Positions 1-8,705 of a stretch of 64,000 nucleotides of DNA are shown here, in pieces. Both the position numbers and the translations under genes were made by a program. The stretch is from contig NZ_BNCD01000029.1 of assembly GCF_014656295.1 (NCBI RefSeq), forward strand, positions 28,062 through 92,061, read 5' to 3'. Origin of the DNA: Streptomyces sulfonofaciens (GTDB lineage: Bacteria > Actinomycetota > Actinomycetes > Streptomycetales > Streptomycetaceae). Each line of letters begins with the position of its first letter. Positions within the stretch are counted from its first letter, which is position 1. The notes beneath the pieces are model-generated. The model ran no database searches, was not told the DNA's origin, and was given only the letters and a program-made list of their open reading frames with translations.

Positions 1-410
1 ACTTCGGACCACCGCCCCCGGAGCCGCCGCACACCATAAAGACCGAGACGCTGCCGGGTGCGCGCCGGGTGACCTACGACCCCGAGAGCCAGGAGCAGAT
101 CATCGTCGCCACGCCGACCGGGGGCTCGATGAGCGACAGCGCCGACGGCCTGACCCACAGCACGCGCGATCTCAACCGCTTCCGGCTGGTGGAGGGCGAC
201 CCGCTCTCCGCGAGCGTCGAGTGCGAGCGTCAGGAGCGCGTGGGGCGCGGGGAGTGGGCGGTTCGGGTGCACACCCGCTCCCGGATGACCGCCGACGAAC
301 AGGACTTCCTGGTGGTCAACCACCTTGCCGCGTACGAGGGTTCCGGCCCGGCCGAGCGCGAGGTCTTCGCCCGCACATGGACCCGTACGGTGCCCAGGGA
401 CCAGGTGTGA
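1..410 (+). CDS. C-terminal fragment of a probable CocE/NonD (S15-like) hydrolase
   Basis: The window opens inside a gene. The frame from base 3 reads about 135 codons to a TGA at 408-410 with no need for an internal start. The segment is beta-rich and ends RTWTRTVPRDQV, preceded by VNHLAAYEG. From memory this resembles the C-terminal jelly-roll end of CocE/NonD acyl hydrolases, but the catalytic alpha/beta domain lies outside the window, so the family call is tentative. A GTG at 69 could start a shorter product, but good coding continues upstream of it. The stop overlaps the GTG of the following lipoprotein gene by 4 bp, although the two products look functionally unrelated. Confidence 0.55.
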   Translation, partial: FGPPPPEPPHTIKTETLPGARRVTYDPESQEQIIVATPTGGSMSDSADGLTHSTRDLNRFRLVEGDPLSASVECERQERVGRGEWAVRVHTRSRMTADEQDFLVVNHLAAYEGSGPAEREVFARTWTRTVPRDQV

Positions 411-1357
411 GCGCCCCCGGAGCGTTGCGCCGCGGGGGCCGGCGAACGGCCGGCCGCGCGGGCCGGGGCCGCACCGCGTGCGCGGTGCTGCTGGCGCTCG
501 CGAGCGTCGCGGGCCTGAGCGGCTGCGGAGCCGCGGCTCCCGGCGGGCGGCCCACGGTGGTGATCGGTGCGAAGGAGTTCACCGAGCAGTGGGTCATCGG
601 CGAGCTGTACAAGCAGGCCCTGGCGAACGCCGGTTACAGCGTCGAGCTGAAGTCGAACATCGGCAGCACCAACATCATCGACGGTGCCCTCACCTCCGGC
701 CAGATCAGCCTGTACCCCGAGTACACGGGCGTCGTCCTCCAGGTGCTGGCCAAGCAGACCACGATCCCCGGCAGCGCTGCGGAAACGTTTCGCAAGGCGA
801 AGGCGTTCCAGGAGGGGCGGGGGCTGACGATGCTGCCCCCGACGCCTTTCCAGAACCGCGACGCGGTGGGCGTCAAGCCCGCGTTCGCCAGGAAGTACGG
901 CCTGAGGACCATCGCCGACCTGCGCAGGGCCCCGCACGTCGTGTTCGCCGAGTACCCCGACAACCTCGCGGGCGCGCTGGGCTACCACCAGCTCGTCAAG
1001 ACGTACCACCTGCGGAACACCGAGGTGAAGACCCTCAACATCGGCTTGCAGTACTCCGCCCTGGACCACGGCCAGGTCGACGCCGCCGACGTCTTCACGA
1101 CCGATCCGCAGCTCGCGCGCGGCGACTACACGCTGCTCGACGACACCAAGAGCTTCTACGGCTACCAGAACCTCGCCCCCGTGCTGCGCAAGGGCGTCCT
1201 CAAGGAGCAGGGCCCCGGTTTCGCGAAGGTGCTCAACCGGGTCGACGCCCTGCTCACCGACAAGGCCGTGCGCGAGATGAACAGGGCCGTCGACGCCGTA
1301 CGCCTGGCGCCCTCCGAGGTCGCCACGGACTTCCTGCGGGCGAACGGGATGACCTGA
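407..1357 (+). CDS. Osmoprotectant (glycine betaine/choline type) ABC transporter, substrate-binding lipoprotein
   Basis: Extracellular solute-binding subunit of a compatible-solute importer (OpuAC/ProX fold), about 316 aa. The N-terminus has an arginine-rich n-region, a hydrophobic stretch and a lipobox LSGC, so the mature protein should be a lipid-anchored lipoprotein. The mature part begins VVIGAKEFTEQWVIGELY and continues with SNIGSTNIIDGAL and LYPEYTGV, which are typical of OpuCC/ProX proteins. The GTG start at 407 was chosen because it overlaps the preceding stop by 4 bp and sits just ahead of the signal peptide; an in-frame ATG at 377 is possible. It is followed by the ATPase and two permeases of the same system. 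Confidence 0.88.
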   Translation: MSAPGALRRGGRRTAGRAGRGRTACAVLLALASVAGLSGCGAAAPGGRPTVVIGAKEFTEQWVIGELYKQALANAGYSVELKSNIGSTNIIDGALTSGQISLYPEYTGVVLQVLAKQTTIPGSAAETFRKAKAFQEGRGLTMLPPTPFQNRDAVGVKPAFARKYGLRTIADLRRAPHVVFAEYPDNLAGALGYHQLVKTYHLRNTEVKTLNIGLQYSALDHGQVDAADVFTTDPQLARGDYTLLDDTKSFYGYQNLAPVLRKGVLKEQGPGFAKVLNRVDALLTDKAVREMNRAVDAVRLAPSEVATDFLRANGMT

Positions 1358-1427
1358 GCGCCGCCCGCCGCCACGGCGTACGCCCGCACCCGCACGTACC
1401 GCTGCCGCCATCCCAGGAGAGACCCCG

Positions 1428-2498
1428 ATGAGCCAGGAAACCACCGAACCGAGAAGCCCGGCGGGCGCCCACGGCAGCCCCGCAGCCGGACCCGCCGGGG
1501 CGCGGGAGCCCGCCGAGGCGCAGGAGATCGTCTTCGACCGGGTCGTGAAGAACTACCCGGGCGCCGGGGCGCCGGCCGTCGACGAGCTGTCGCTGACCGT
1601 CCCCGCGGGCGAGATCTGCGTCCTGCTCGGCCCCTCCGGCAGTGGCAAGACCACGGCCCTGATGATGGTCAACCGGCTGACCGAGCCCACCGGCGGCGAC
1701 ATCAGGATCGGCGGCCGCTCCATCCGCGACATGGACCGGATCGAGCTGCGCCGCTCCATCGGCTACGTCATCCAGCAGGTGGGCCTCTTCCCGCACCTGT
1801 CCATAGCGGACAACGTCGCGACGGTGCCGAAGGTCCTCGGCTGGGACCGCGGGCGTACGAAGCAGCGCGTGGCCGAACTGCTCGACCTGGTGGGGCTGCC
1901 GGTGGCCGAGTACGGCAGGCGCTACCCGGCACAGCTCTCCGGCGGACAGCAGCAGCGCGTCGGCATCGCCCGCGCACTGGCCGCGGACCCGCCCGTGATG
2001 CTGATGGACGAGCCGTTCGGCGCACTGGACCCGATCACCCGGGAGCGTGTGCAGGACGAGTTCCTGGCGCTGCACGAGCGGATCAGGAAGACCGTCATCT
2101 TCGTCAGCCACGACATCGACGAGGCCGTGAAGATGGGCACGCGGATCGCGGTGCTGCGGGAGGGCGGGCACCTCGCGCAGTACGACACCCCGCAGGCGCT
2201 GCTGAAGGAGCCGGCCGACGAGTTCGTGGCCCGCTTCGTCGGTGCCGACCGGGGGCTGAAGCGGCTCACCCTGATCCGCCTCGCCGACCTGGAGCTGTCG
2301 GCGCCCGGTGCCGAGGCGCAGGAGGCCGAGCCGCACGGGGCACGCACGCTGCCCTCGCTCCCCGGGGACGCGTCGCTGCGCTCCGCGCTCTCCCTGATGA
2401 TCGCCGACGGCACCGGGGCGCTGCGTGTGACGGGCCCGGACGGCAGGGTGCTGGGGACCGTGACCCTCGACGCCGTGCGAAAGGCGGGCGCGGCATGA
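1428..2498 (+). CDS. Osmoprotectant ABC transporter, ATP-binding subunit
   Basis: Energises the importer encoded around it. The 356-aa protein shows Walker A GPSGSGKTT near residue 68, the Q-loop region GYVIQQVGLFPH, signature LSGGQQQRVG, Walker B VMLMDEPFGALD and the switch histidine in FVSHDIDEAV. That order matches OpuCA/ProV ATPases. The C-terminal 90 residues hold a single weak CBS-like half (ALSLMIADGTGALRVTGPDGRVLG) rather than the usual CBS pair, so ionic-strength sensing may differ. A purine-rich stretch (AGGAGAG) precedes the ATG. The stop overlaps the next ATG (ATGA at 2495). Confidence 0.92.
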   Translation: MSQETTEPRSPAGAHGSPAAGPAGAREPAEAQEIVFDRVVKNYPGAGAPAVDELSLTVPAGEICVLLGPSGSGKTTALMMVNRLTEPTGGDIRIGGRSIRDMDRIELRRSIGYVIQQVGLFPHLSIADNVATVPKVLGWDRGRTKQRVAELLDLVGLPVAEYGRRYPAQLSGGQQQRVGIARALAADPPVMLMDEPFGALDPITRERVQDEFLALHERIRKTVIFVSHDIDEAVKMGTRIAVLREGGHLAQYDTPQALLKEPADEFVARFVGADRGLKRLTLIRLADLELSAPGAEAQEAEPHGARTLPSLPGDASLRSALSLMIADGTGALRVTGPDGRVLGTVTLDAVRKAGAA

Positions 2499-3271
2499 GC
2501 GCGGCGCTCCCGTCGGCCGTGGGCCCCCTCGCCCGGGCAGCGGCGGGCGGCGGCCCGGGCGGGCCCGGCCATCCCGTCATCCCCGACTTCGGCGCGCCCA
2601 GCGGCTGCGTGGCCCACGACGCCACCTTCTGCACCGACTGGTTCACGGCCCACTGGACGAACCTCTTCTGGCCCGCGCTGGTGCAGCACGTCGAGCTGAC
2701 GCTGGTCGCGGTCGTCATCGGCTTCGTCATCGCGCTGGCGGCCGCCGTACTCGGGCACTTCCAGGCGTGGTTCGCCGCCCCCGTCTCCGCGGTGTCGTCG
2801 TTCCTCTACACGGTGCCGCCGCTCGCGCTCTTCCAACTGCTGGTGCCGGCCACCGGCTTCTCGGTGCTGACGGTTGAGGTGGCCCTCGTCGCGTACAGCC
2901 TCTACCTGCTCTTCACGACCATCCTCACCGGGCTCCGCGAGGTCCCCCAGGACGCGGTCCGCGCCGCGCGCGGCATGGGGCTGACCCGGTGGCAGATCCT
3001 CTTCAAGGTGGAGATCCCGCTGGCCGTGCCCGCGATCGTCTCGGGGCTGCGCGTGACGACGGTGATGACCATCGGCACCGTCGCCATCGCGGCCTACGTC
3101 ATCGACGAGGGTCTGGGCTCACTGATCCTCAAGGCGCTCCAGTCGCCGTTCAACACCCAGTTCATCGGCGCCGGCGGCCTGGCGGTCGTACTGGCGCTGG
3201 CCGCGGACGGCCTGCTGGTGCTCGGCGGCCGGCTGCTGACGCCGTGGGCGCATGCCAGGAGGACCGCGTAG
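2495..3271 (+). CDS. Osmoprotectant ABC transporter, permease subunit 1
   Basis: Membrane subunit of the BPD_transp_1 family, 258 aa. A Gly/Ala-rich N-terminal tail precedes about five hydrophobic segments. The cytoplasmic EAA-type coupling loop is visible as AVRAARGMGLTRWQILFKVEIPLA near residues 150-175, which contacts the ATPase. The N-terminus carries two cysteines (SGCVAHDATFCTDWF) before the first helix, unlike the second permease, and may face outside. It starts within the stop of the ATPase gene and ends directly against the ATG of the second permease. The two permeases are expected to form a heterodimeric channel. Confidence 0.9.
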   Translation: MSAALPSAVGPLARAAAGGGPGGPGHPVIPDFGAPSGCVAHDATFCTDWFTAHWTNLFWPALVQHVELTLVAVVIGFVIALAAAVLGHFQAWFAAPVSAVSSFLYTVPPLALFQLLVPATGFSVLTVEVALVAYSLYLLFTTILTGLREVPQDAVRAARGMGLTRWQILFKVEIPLAVPAIVSGLRVTTVMTIGTVAIAAYVIDEGLGSLILKALQSPFNTQFIGAGGLAVVLALAADGLLVLGGRLLTPWAHARRTA

Positions 3272-3925
3272 ATGGACACCTTCATCGGCTCGTTCACGTT
3301 CATGCGTGACCAGCTTCCGCTGCTGCTGGACAAGACCGGGCAGCATCTGTGGATGTGCGGCCTGGTCATCGGCGTCTCGCTGGTCGTCGCCGTGCCCACC
3401 GGGCTGTGGCTGGGGCATCTGCACCGCGGCGAGTTCCTGGCCACCAGCATCTCCAACGTGGGCAGGGCGCTGCCCAGCCTCGCCGTCATCGCCATCGGCC
3501 TCGGCATCATCGGGCTCAACTTCGTCAACATCGCCGTCGCGCTGCTGATCTGCGCGATCCCGCCGATCCTCAGCCAGGCCTACCTCGCCGTCGAGCAGGT
3601 CGACCAGAACCTGGTGCGTGCGGCGCGCGGCATGGGGCTCACCGCGCGGCAGGTCCTCTTCAAGGTCGAGCTGCCGCTCGCGCTGCCGTTGCTCTTCTCC
3701 GGCATCCGGATCGCCGTGGTGTACGTGATCTCCAGCGCCACCCTGGCGACCGTCGCGGGCGGCGGGGGGCTCGGCGACATCGTGCTCGGCCAGGCCAACT
3801 ACGGCTTGCAGGGCGTCATCGCCGCCGCGCTGTGGGTCGCCGCCCTCGCGCTGATCGCCGACGGGCTGCTGGCGCTGGCGGGGCGGTTGCTGGTACCGCG
3901 CGGGCTCAAGGTGTCGCGCGGCTGA
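3272..3925 (+). CDS. Osmoprotectant ABC transporter, permease subunit 2
   Basis: Second BPD_transp_1 permease of the betaine/choline-type importer, 217 aa, close to the family's usual length. Five or six hydrophobic segments are separated by the coupling loop LVRAARGMGLTARQVLFKVELPLALP. The ATG follows the previous TAG with no spacer, so translation is almost certainly coupled. It is the last gene of the operon: a GC-rich hairpin follows five bases after the stop and the next gene converges on it. Gene order binding protein, ATPase, permease, permease matches actinobacterial OpuC-type loci. Confidence 0.9.
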   Translation: MDTFIGSFTFMRDQLPLLLDKTGQHLWMCGLVIGVSLVVAVPTGLWLGHLHRGEFLATSISNVGRALPSLAVIAIGLGIIGLNFVNIAVALLICAIPPILSQAYLAVEQVDQNLVRAARGMGLTARQVLFKVELPLALPLLFSGIRIAVVYVISSATLATVAGGGGLGDIVLGQANYGLQGVIAAALWVAALALIADGLLALAGRLLVPRGLKVSRG

Positions 3926-3929
3926 CGCC

Positions 3930-3953
3930 GGCGCGCGGTGTCCGCCGCGCGCC
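3930..3953. terminator. Hairpin between convergent genes
   Basis: Perfect 9-bp arms GGCGCGCGG / CCGCGCGCC around a 6-nt loop, in the 29-bp gap between the convergent permease and P450 stops. It probably terminates both transcripts. There is no T-run, as usual in this G+C range. Confidence 0.6.
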
Positions 3954-3954
3954 G

Positions 3955-5241
3955 TCAGGAGTCGGCCACCCGCACGGGCAGCGACTTCAGCCCGTTGATG
4001 AAGTTCGACACCAGGCGGCGCGGCGGGGACGCGAGCCGCAGGGGCACCGGCAGGGCGCGGCGGACCTCGTCGTACAGGATCCGTAGCTGGAGGCGGGCGA
4101 AGTGCGCGCCCAGGCAGACGTGGGGGCCCTCGCCGAAGGAGATGTGGGGGTTCGGGGAGCGGGAGAGGTCCAGGACGTACGGATCGGGGAAAACGCGTTC
4201 GTCGTGGTTGGCCGAGGCGTGGAAGACGACCACCTTGTCGCCCGCAGCGATCCGCGTGCCCGCCAGCTCCGTGTCCCGGGCGGCGGTGCGCCGGAAGGAC
4301 AGGACCGGTGGGTGGCGGCGGAGCAGTTCGTCCACGGCGGTGGCGAGGTCGACCCCGCCGCCGCACAGCCTGCGGTAGGCGCCGGGGTGTTCGGCCAGCA
4401 GGTGCAGGCCGCCGGGGGCCGCGCCGCGTACCGTGTCGTTCCCGGCCACGACCAGCAGGAAGAAGAACATCCGCAGTTCGGGCGCGGTGAGTTCGGGGTC
4501 CGTGGCGAGGGCTGTCATCACGTCGTCGCCGGGGTGCCGCCGCTTGTGTGCCGCCAGCGCGTGCGCGTAGTCGAACATGTCCCGCAGGGCCGCCGGGGAC
4601 CTCGGGTCGACGGGCCGGGCGTTCGGCCCGGGTCCCGGTGCCCCGGCCTCGTCGGGGTCCTGGTAGCCGATGACGCGCCTGGTCCAGTGCAGCAGGAGGC
4701 CCCGGTCGCTGTCCGGCACGCCCAGCAGGTCGGTGAGGTTGAGCAGGGCGTAGTCGTCGGTGACGCGGGTGACGAGGTCGCAGGTGCCGTCTGCGGCCCG
4801 GGCCTCGGCGAGGGCCCCGGCGAGCAGGGAGCGGGCGCGCGCACGGGCGAGCGCGGCGAAGCGCTCCACACGTTTCGGGGTGAAGGCCCGGCTGACCGGT
4901 CGGCGCAGCCGCCGGTGGTGCGGCGGATCCTGGTTGAGCATCATGCTGCGGATGAACGGCAGGTCGGCGGGGTCGGGGTCGCGGATCTGGGTGGCGCCGA
5001 GCCAGGAGGAGTACGTCGAGGAGTCCTTCAGGACGCGAACGGCGTCGTGGTACCGGGTGACGGCCCAGAAGCCGGGGCCGGCCGGCCAGCCGAGCACCTC
5101 CGGCTCCTCCTGCCAGGCCACGGGGTGGTGATCGCGCAGCCGGCGGTAGCGGTCGTGGGGGATGCCTGCCGCGTACTGCCGCGGGTCGAACACGTCCGGT
5201 GCGACTGCCCGTCCCGCCGCCCCGTCACGCTTCCCGCTCAC
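3955..5241 (-). CDS. Cytochrome P450
   Basis: Soluble bacterial heme-thiolate monooxygenase, about 428 aa. The I-helix oxygen-activation motif is AGNDTVR, the K-helix ExxR is in DELLRR, and the heme-binding loop is FGEGPHVCLGAHFA with the cysteine ligand. The GTG at 5241 was chosen because it overlaps the stop of the upstream alpha/beta hydrolase by 4 bp and leaves a normal N-terminus before DVFDPRQYAAGIPHDRYRRLR. No ferredoxin or ferredoxin reductase gene lies nearby, so electrons must come from elsewhere. The substrate cannot be inferred; coupling to a hydrolase suggests sequential catabolic or tailoring steps. Confidence 0.93.
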   Translation of the reverse strand: MSGKRDGAAGRAVAPDVFDPRQYAAGIPHDRYRRLRDHHPVAWQEEPEVLGWPAGPGFWAVTRYHDAVRVLKDSSTYSSWLGATQIRDPDPADLPFIRSMMLNQDPPHHRRLRRPVSRAFTPKRVERFAALARARARSLLAGALAEARAADGTCDLVTRVTDDYALLNLTDLLGVPDSDRGLLLHWTRRVIGYQDPDEAGAPGPGPNARPVDPRSPAALRDMFDYAHALAAHKRRHPGDDVMTALATDPELTAPELRMFFFLLVVAGNDTVRGAAPGGLHLLAEHPGAYRRLCGGGVDLATAVDELLRRHPPVLSFRRTAARDTELAGTRIAAGDKVVVFHASANHDERVFPDPYVLDLSRSPNPHISFGEGPHVCLGAHFARLQLRILYDEVRRALPVPLRLASPPRRLVSNFINGLKSLPVRVADS

Positions 5242-6080
5242 GCATCCGCCCCGGTGTCCCGCCCGTCGGCCCGCGCGGCGTCCTGCCCGTCGGCCCGCGC
5301 GGTGTCCTGCCCGTCGGCCCGCAGGAAGTCCTCCACCGCACGGATCAGGTCGAGGGGGGCCTCGTCCATCGCGTAGTGGCCGCACGAGGACAGCTCCACC
5401 AGTTCGGCCCGCGGGTACCAGCGCATCCAGGTGGCGCGCTGCAACTCGGCCGACAGGGCCGGGTCCAGCGCACCCACGACCGCCAGCGCCGGCACGGGGG
5501 AACCGTCGATGCGGTCGTGGAAGTCCTCGACCGCCCAGGAGTCCAGCCAGGCCCGGAACGCCTTCGCATCGCTGCGTTCGAACGAACGGCGCACCATGCG
5601 GTCCAGCCAGCCCGAAGGGCGCCGGCCCCCGGTGGTGATGTCGAGGATGGTCCGGCGGTGCTCGGCACTGTGCGCCGCGGCGGTGAAGAGTTCCCACTGC
5701 TCGGGCGGCAGGGGCAGGCCGGATGCGGGCACCGGCGACACACCGACGATTCTGCGCACCCGGTGCGGCGCGGCGGCGAGGGCCCGCTGGGCGACGCAGC
5801 CGCCCATCGAGTGGCCGATCAGCGAGAACCGCTCCCAGCCGAGCCGATCGGCCAGCGCGAGCACGTCCGCGGCGCCCTCGGCCGTGGTGTACGCGCCGCT
5901 CACGTCCCTGGCCTCCCCGTACCCCCTGAGGTCCACCACCGCGTACTGGAACGAGGCCAGGTCGAGGTCAGGCAGCACCGGGTCGTAGGCGGAGCGGTCG
6001 GCGAACCAGCCGTGTACCGCGATCACCTTGTGCGGGCCCGCACCGTGCAGTGCGTGGGGCGGAACAGGACGTGCGCTCAC
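5238..6080 (-). CDS. Alpha/beta-fold hydrolase coupled to the P450
   Basis: Serine hydrolase of about 280 aa. HGW supplies the oxyanion region, GHSMGG the nucleophile elbow, VVGALDPAL the acid turn and SSCGHYAMDE the catalytic histidine, so the triad looks complete. The start was placed at a GTG (6080) that gives a normal-length N-terminus; the frame stays open upstream but with low-complexity sequence. The last 25 residues are an unusual tail of the repeated octapeptide RADGQDTA, produced by a 24-bp tandem repeat. The stop overlaps the P450 start, so both are translated from one message. Confidence 0.85.
   Translation of the reverse strand: MSARPVPPHALHGAGPHKVIAVHGWFADRSAYDPVLPDLDLASFQYAVVDLRGYGEARDVSGAYTTAEGAADVLALADRLGWERFSLIGHSMGGCVAQRALAAAPHRVRRIVGVSPVPASGLPLPPEQWELFTAAAHSAEHRRTILDITTGGRRPSGWLDRMVRRSFERSDAKAFRAWLDSWAVEDFHDRIDGSPVPALAVVGALDPALSAELQRATWMRWYPRAELVELSSCGHYAMDEAPLDLIRAVEDFLRADGQDTARADGQDAARADGRDTGADA
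5256..5323. repeat. 24-bp tandem repeat at the hydrolase 3' end
   Basis: Nearly three copies of a 24-bp unit (starting at 5256, 5280 and 5304) encode the repeated RADGQDTA tail of the hydrolase on the minus strand. Being a multiple of three, the copy number can vary without breaking the frame. Confidence 0.8.
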
Positions 6081-6393
6081 GCTGGCTCCCGTCGCCGGGC
6101 GTGCCGGCCAGCAGACCGGCCCGACCCGACCACGGTGGCCCCAACTCCCGCCCCGCGCAAGGTGCGAGGGCGCTCGCCGGGACACCGCGCCCGTTCACGC
6201 GCCCCACGCAGGAGACGGCCGCGAACGCACGGAGCCGGCGCCCGGACCGGCCCGGGCGCCGGCGGATGCCCGCGGGCGCGGCGCCGCCGCCGGCGCAGGA
6301 CACCGGTCGGCGGGGCCGCCGTGCCCCGGCCCGCCACGCCCCGCTCCGGGGAGGCGGCGGGGTGCGGCGGGGTGCGGGGTACCGGCGTCGCGC
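6081..6393. other. Intergenic, no gene supported
   Basis: About 310 bp of very GC-rich DNA between the alpha/beta hydrolase start and the broken hydrolase stop. Frames here are arginine/proline-rich with no recognisable domain. It sits where the missing C-terminal third of the upstream hydrolase would be expected, but no remnant of that sequence was recognised in any frame. Confidence 0.5.
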
Positions 6394-7176
6394 TCAGAGG
6401 CCCAGGTCCACGGCTGCGCAGGAGAAGGACGGCCACGATCCCCCGGGGTCGTACGCGTCCGGCGCGGAGCCGTGCGGCACCGGCCTCCGTTCGACCATGT
6501 CCTCCTGGCGAATGCGCTCGGGGAGCCTTGCGAACCGGTAGTACTGGTACCACCAGGCGTACTCGGCCGCGGGCGCGAGCGGCTCCAGGTTGGCGTCGAG
6601 GTTCGTGACGAGGTAACCGCTCACGGACACCAGCGCCTTGCACCGCTCGGGCCGGAGTGCCGCGACGATGTCGGCGGTGCGCGAACCCCAGTCGAAGCCG
6701 GCGAGAACGGCCTTCTCGATCTCCAGCGCGTCCATCAGCGCGACGACGTCGAGGGCGACGGCCGACTGCTGGGCGTTCCGGAACGTCCGCGCGGACAGGA
6801 AACGCGTCGTGCCGTGGCCGCGGAGGTAGGGGACGATCACGCGGTAGCCCTCGGCCGCCAGCAACGGAGCGACGTCGACGAAGCTGTGGATGTCGTAGGG
6901 CCAGCCGTGCAGGCAGATGACCACGGGCCCGTGCGCGGGGCCCACTTCGGCGTAGCCGACCTCCAGCACACCGGCCCTGGTCCGCTTCAGTGAGGCGAAC
7001 GAGGTGTGCGCCCCCGCGGCGCCCGCGGGCACGGCCGCCGCGGGCACGGTCACCGCCCCGGTCCCGCTCCGGGGCGCGGCGGAGGCGGTCGGGAGGTTGT
7101 GCAGGCCCGTCAGCACGGCGGCGGCCGCGCCCGTTCCCAGCCCCAGGGTCCCGCCGAAGGTACGCCTGTCGATCAT
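6394..7176 (-). pseudogene. Tat-exported haloalkane-dehalogenase/epoxide-hydrolase-like protein, 3' end lost
   Basis: The 260-aa frame starts MIDRRTFGGTLGLG, a twin-arginine signal with a hydrophobic region ending near PTASA. It then shows a clear alpha/beta hydrolase core with HGWPYD and the elbow GFDWGS, where Asp162 is the nucleophile, as in dehalogenases and epoxide hydrolases. Homology to the family as I recall it runs to WWYQYY near residue 213 and then stops. The last 47 residues are unrelated, and the cap end, second acid and catalytic His are missing. Family members are usually about 320-340 aa. A frameshift alone does not restore the ending, so a deletion or rearrangement near 6537 is more likely. 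It is probably inactive. Confidence 0.65.
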
Positions 7177-7293
7177 GTCAAGCCTTCCGGTTGCGGTGCG
7201 GGTGCGCCGACGTGCCGGCACGGGGAAGTCGAGTCGCGCGACCGTTCGCGATGTGCCGCGCGCTCTGCCTGTGCGACGAATCTTGCACCGGAT

Positions 7294-7316
7294 CATCACC
7301 CGTCAAACAGGTGATG
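7294..7316. promoter_or_regulatory. Operator-like palindrome overlapping a minus-strand -35
   Basis: Arms CATCACCCGT and ACAGGTGATG around CAA match at nine of ten positions. On the minus strand the centre contains TTGACG, a good -35, with AAGATT-like sequence 16-17 nt on. A TetR- or MarR-type regulator bound here would block transcription of the broken hydrolase gene. A related half site, TCACCTGT, recurs at 7406-7413 within a GTCAC/GTGAC inverted repeat. Confidence 0.5.
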
Positions 7317-7594
7317 CAGAAGAGATAGCAACACCCATGGACCCTCCTGGTGAGAGTTGGATGACTGTTTCACCCACCCGACCTCACCCCATCTGAAGCA
7401 TTGCGTCACCTGTCGAAGCTGTGACTACAGCACACGGGAGATATCCATCGGCAAGCCATCCGCCACGGCACGGCAGGCACCCGCACACCCAGCCGCGCGC
7501 CCACCCCACCCGCACCCAGATCGGCCACTCGCGCGGCGCACGCGGACCCGAGGCGCCACCCGGAGCCCCACGAGCGCCCCGCCCCGGATTTTAG

Positions 7595-7619
7595 TTGCAC
7601 ACAACTGAATTGTGTACTA
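7595..7619. promoter_or_regulatory. Candidate OhrR/MarR operator upstream of the secreted hydrolase
   Basis: Arms TTGCACACAA and TTGTGTACTA, separated by CTGAA, match at eight of ten positions. The 11-mer CACAATTCAGT (here on the minus strand) recurs just ahead of the OhrR-type gene at 8681-8691, so one regulator plausibly binds both. The rest of 7177-7701 shows no gene. Confidence 0.6.
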
Positions 7620-7701
7620 CTTTCATGCTTGCCACCAAGACGGGGCGCCGCAGGCCGGCACCGGCCCGGCACCCGTCGGTCACCACCGGAAGGAATGCAC
7701 C

Positions 7702-8553
7702 ATGAACGTCGCGTCGCCGAAGCGCTCCACGTCCGTTCGCCGGGGCGCCGCAGCGGGTGCGGGCATCCTGGCCCTCACCGTCGCCGGAGTCCTCACCCTC
7801 AACAGCACGGCGTCGGCCACGGACCCGCACGGCACCCGGCAGAAGCCGACGATCGTACTGGAGCACGGGGCCTTCGCCGACGCATCCAGTTGGAGCGGCG
7901 TGATCCAGCGGCTGGAGCGCGACGGATACCCGGTCGTCGCCGCCGCCAACCCGCTGCGTTCGGTCGCCGGTGACGCCGCCTACCTGCGCGGCGTCGTGGA
8001 CCGCAGCCAGGGCCCGGTCATCCTCGTGGGCCACTCCTACGGCGGGTCCGTCATCAGCGAGGCCGCCACGAACGACCCCAAGGTCAAGGCGCTCGTCTAC
8101 GCGGCGGCCTTCCTGCCCGCCGCAGGGGAGAGCGCGGGCGAGCTGTCCGGGAAGTTCCCCGGCAGTACGCTCGGCGCCGCACTGGACCCGGTCCCGTACA
8201 CGCTGCCCGACGGCGCCGAGGGCACCGACCTGTACATCAGGGCCGACAAGTTCCGCCACCAGTTCGCGGCGGACGTGCCCGCCAACCAGGCGGCCCTGAT
8301 GGCAGCCACCCAGCGCCCCGTCACCCAGGCCGCACTCGACGAGAAGGCGACGTCGGCCGCCTGGCGGACCAAGCCGAGCTGGGACCTGATCACGACACGC
8401 GACCTCAACATCCCGGTGGCCGCCCAGGAGTTCATGGCGGAGCGGGCCCACGCCCACGTCACGAAGGTGGACTCCTCCCACGCCGTGGCCGTCTCGCACC
8501 CGGACACCGTCACGAGGGTGATCGAGCAGGCGGCCCGCGCCACGGCGGAGTGA
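7702..8553 (+). CDS. Secreted alpha/beta hydrolase
   Basis: 283-aa protein with a signal peptide: a basic start, a hydrophobic run (GILALTVAGVLTLN) and a likely cleavage after TASA. The mature part begins with VLEHGAFADASSW and carries the nucleophile elbow GHSYGG; this signature marks a large family of small bacterial esterase-like hydrolases of unknown substrate. The catalytic His is probably in DSSHAVAVSHPD. The ATG at 7702 is preceded by AAGGAA at a good distance and places the signal sequence correctly. It lies between an operator-like palindrome and an OhrR-type regulator gene in the same direction, which suggests redox or organic-hydroperoxide control. Confidence 0.85.
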   Translation: MNVASPKRSTSVRRGAAAGAGILALTVAGVLTLNSTASATDPHGTRQKPTIVLEHGAFADASSWSGVIQRLERDGYPVVAAANPLRSVAGDAAYLRGVVDRSQGPVILVGHSYGGSVISEAATNDPKVKALVYAAAFLPAAGESAGELSGKFPGSTLGAALDPVPYTLPDGAEGTDLYIRADKFRHQFAADVPANQAALMAATQRPVTQAALDEKATSAAWRTKPSWDLITTRDLNIPVAAQEFMAERAHAHVTKVDSSHAVAVSHPDTVTRVIEQAARATAE

Positions 8554-8675
8554 GCCGGCACGCACCCGGGGCCCCGGCACCCGGGACACCGGCGGAACAG
8601 CGGCACAGGCAGGACACGGGCACGGCAAGGCACTGGTACGCGCAGGCAGAACACGGACCAGCAGAGGCAAGAAGA

Positions 8676-8700
8676 TTGCCCACAATTCAGTAGTACGCTG
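8676..8700 (+). promoter_or_regulatory. Second copy of the OhrR-type operator motif
   Basis: TTGCCCACAA-TTCAG-TAGTACGCTG lies 6-30 bp ahead of the regulator's ATG and shares CACAATTCAGT with the site at 7595-7619. The position fits autoregulation. Its palindrome is poorer (about five of ten positions). Confidence 0.5.
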
Positions 8701-8705
8701 AGGCC

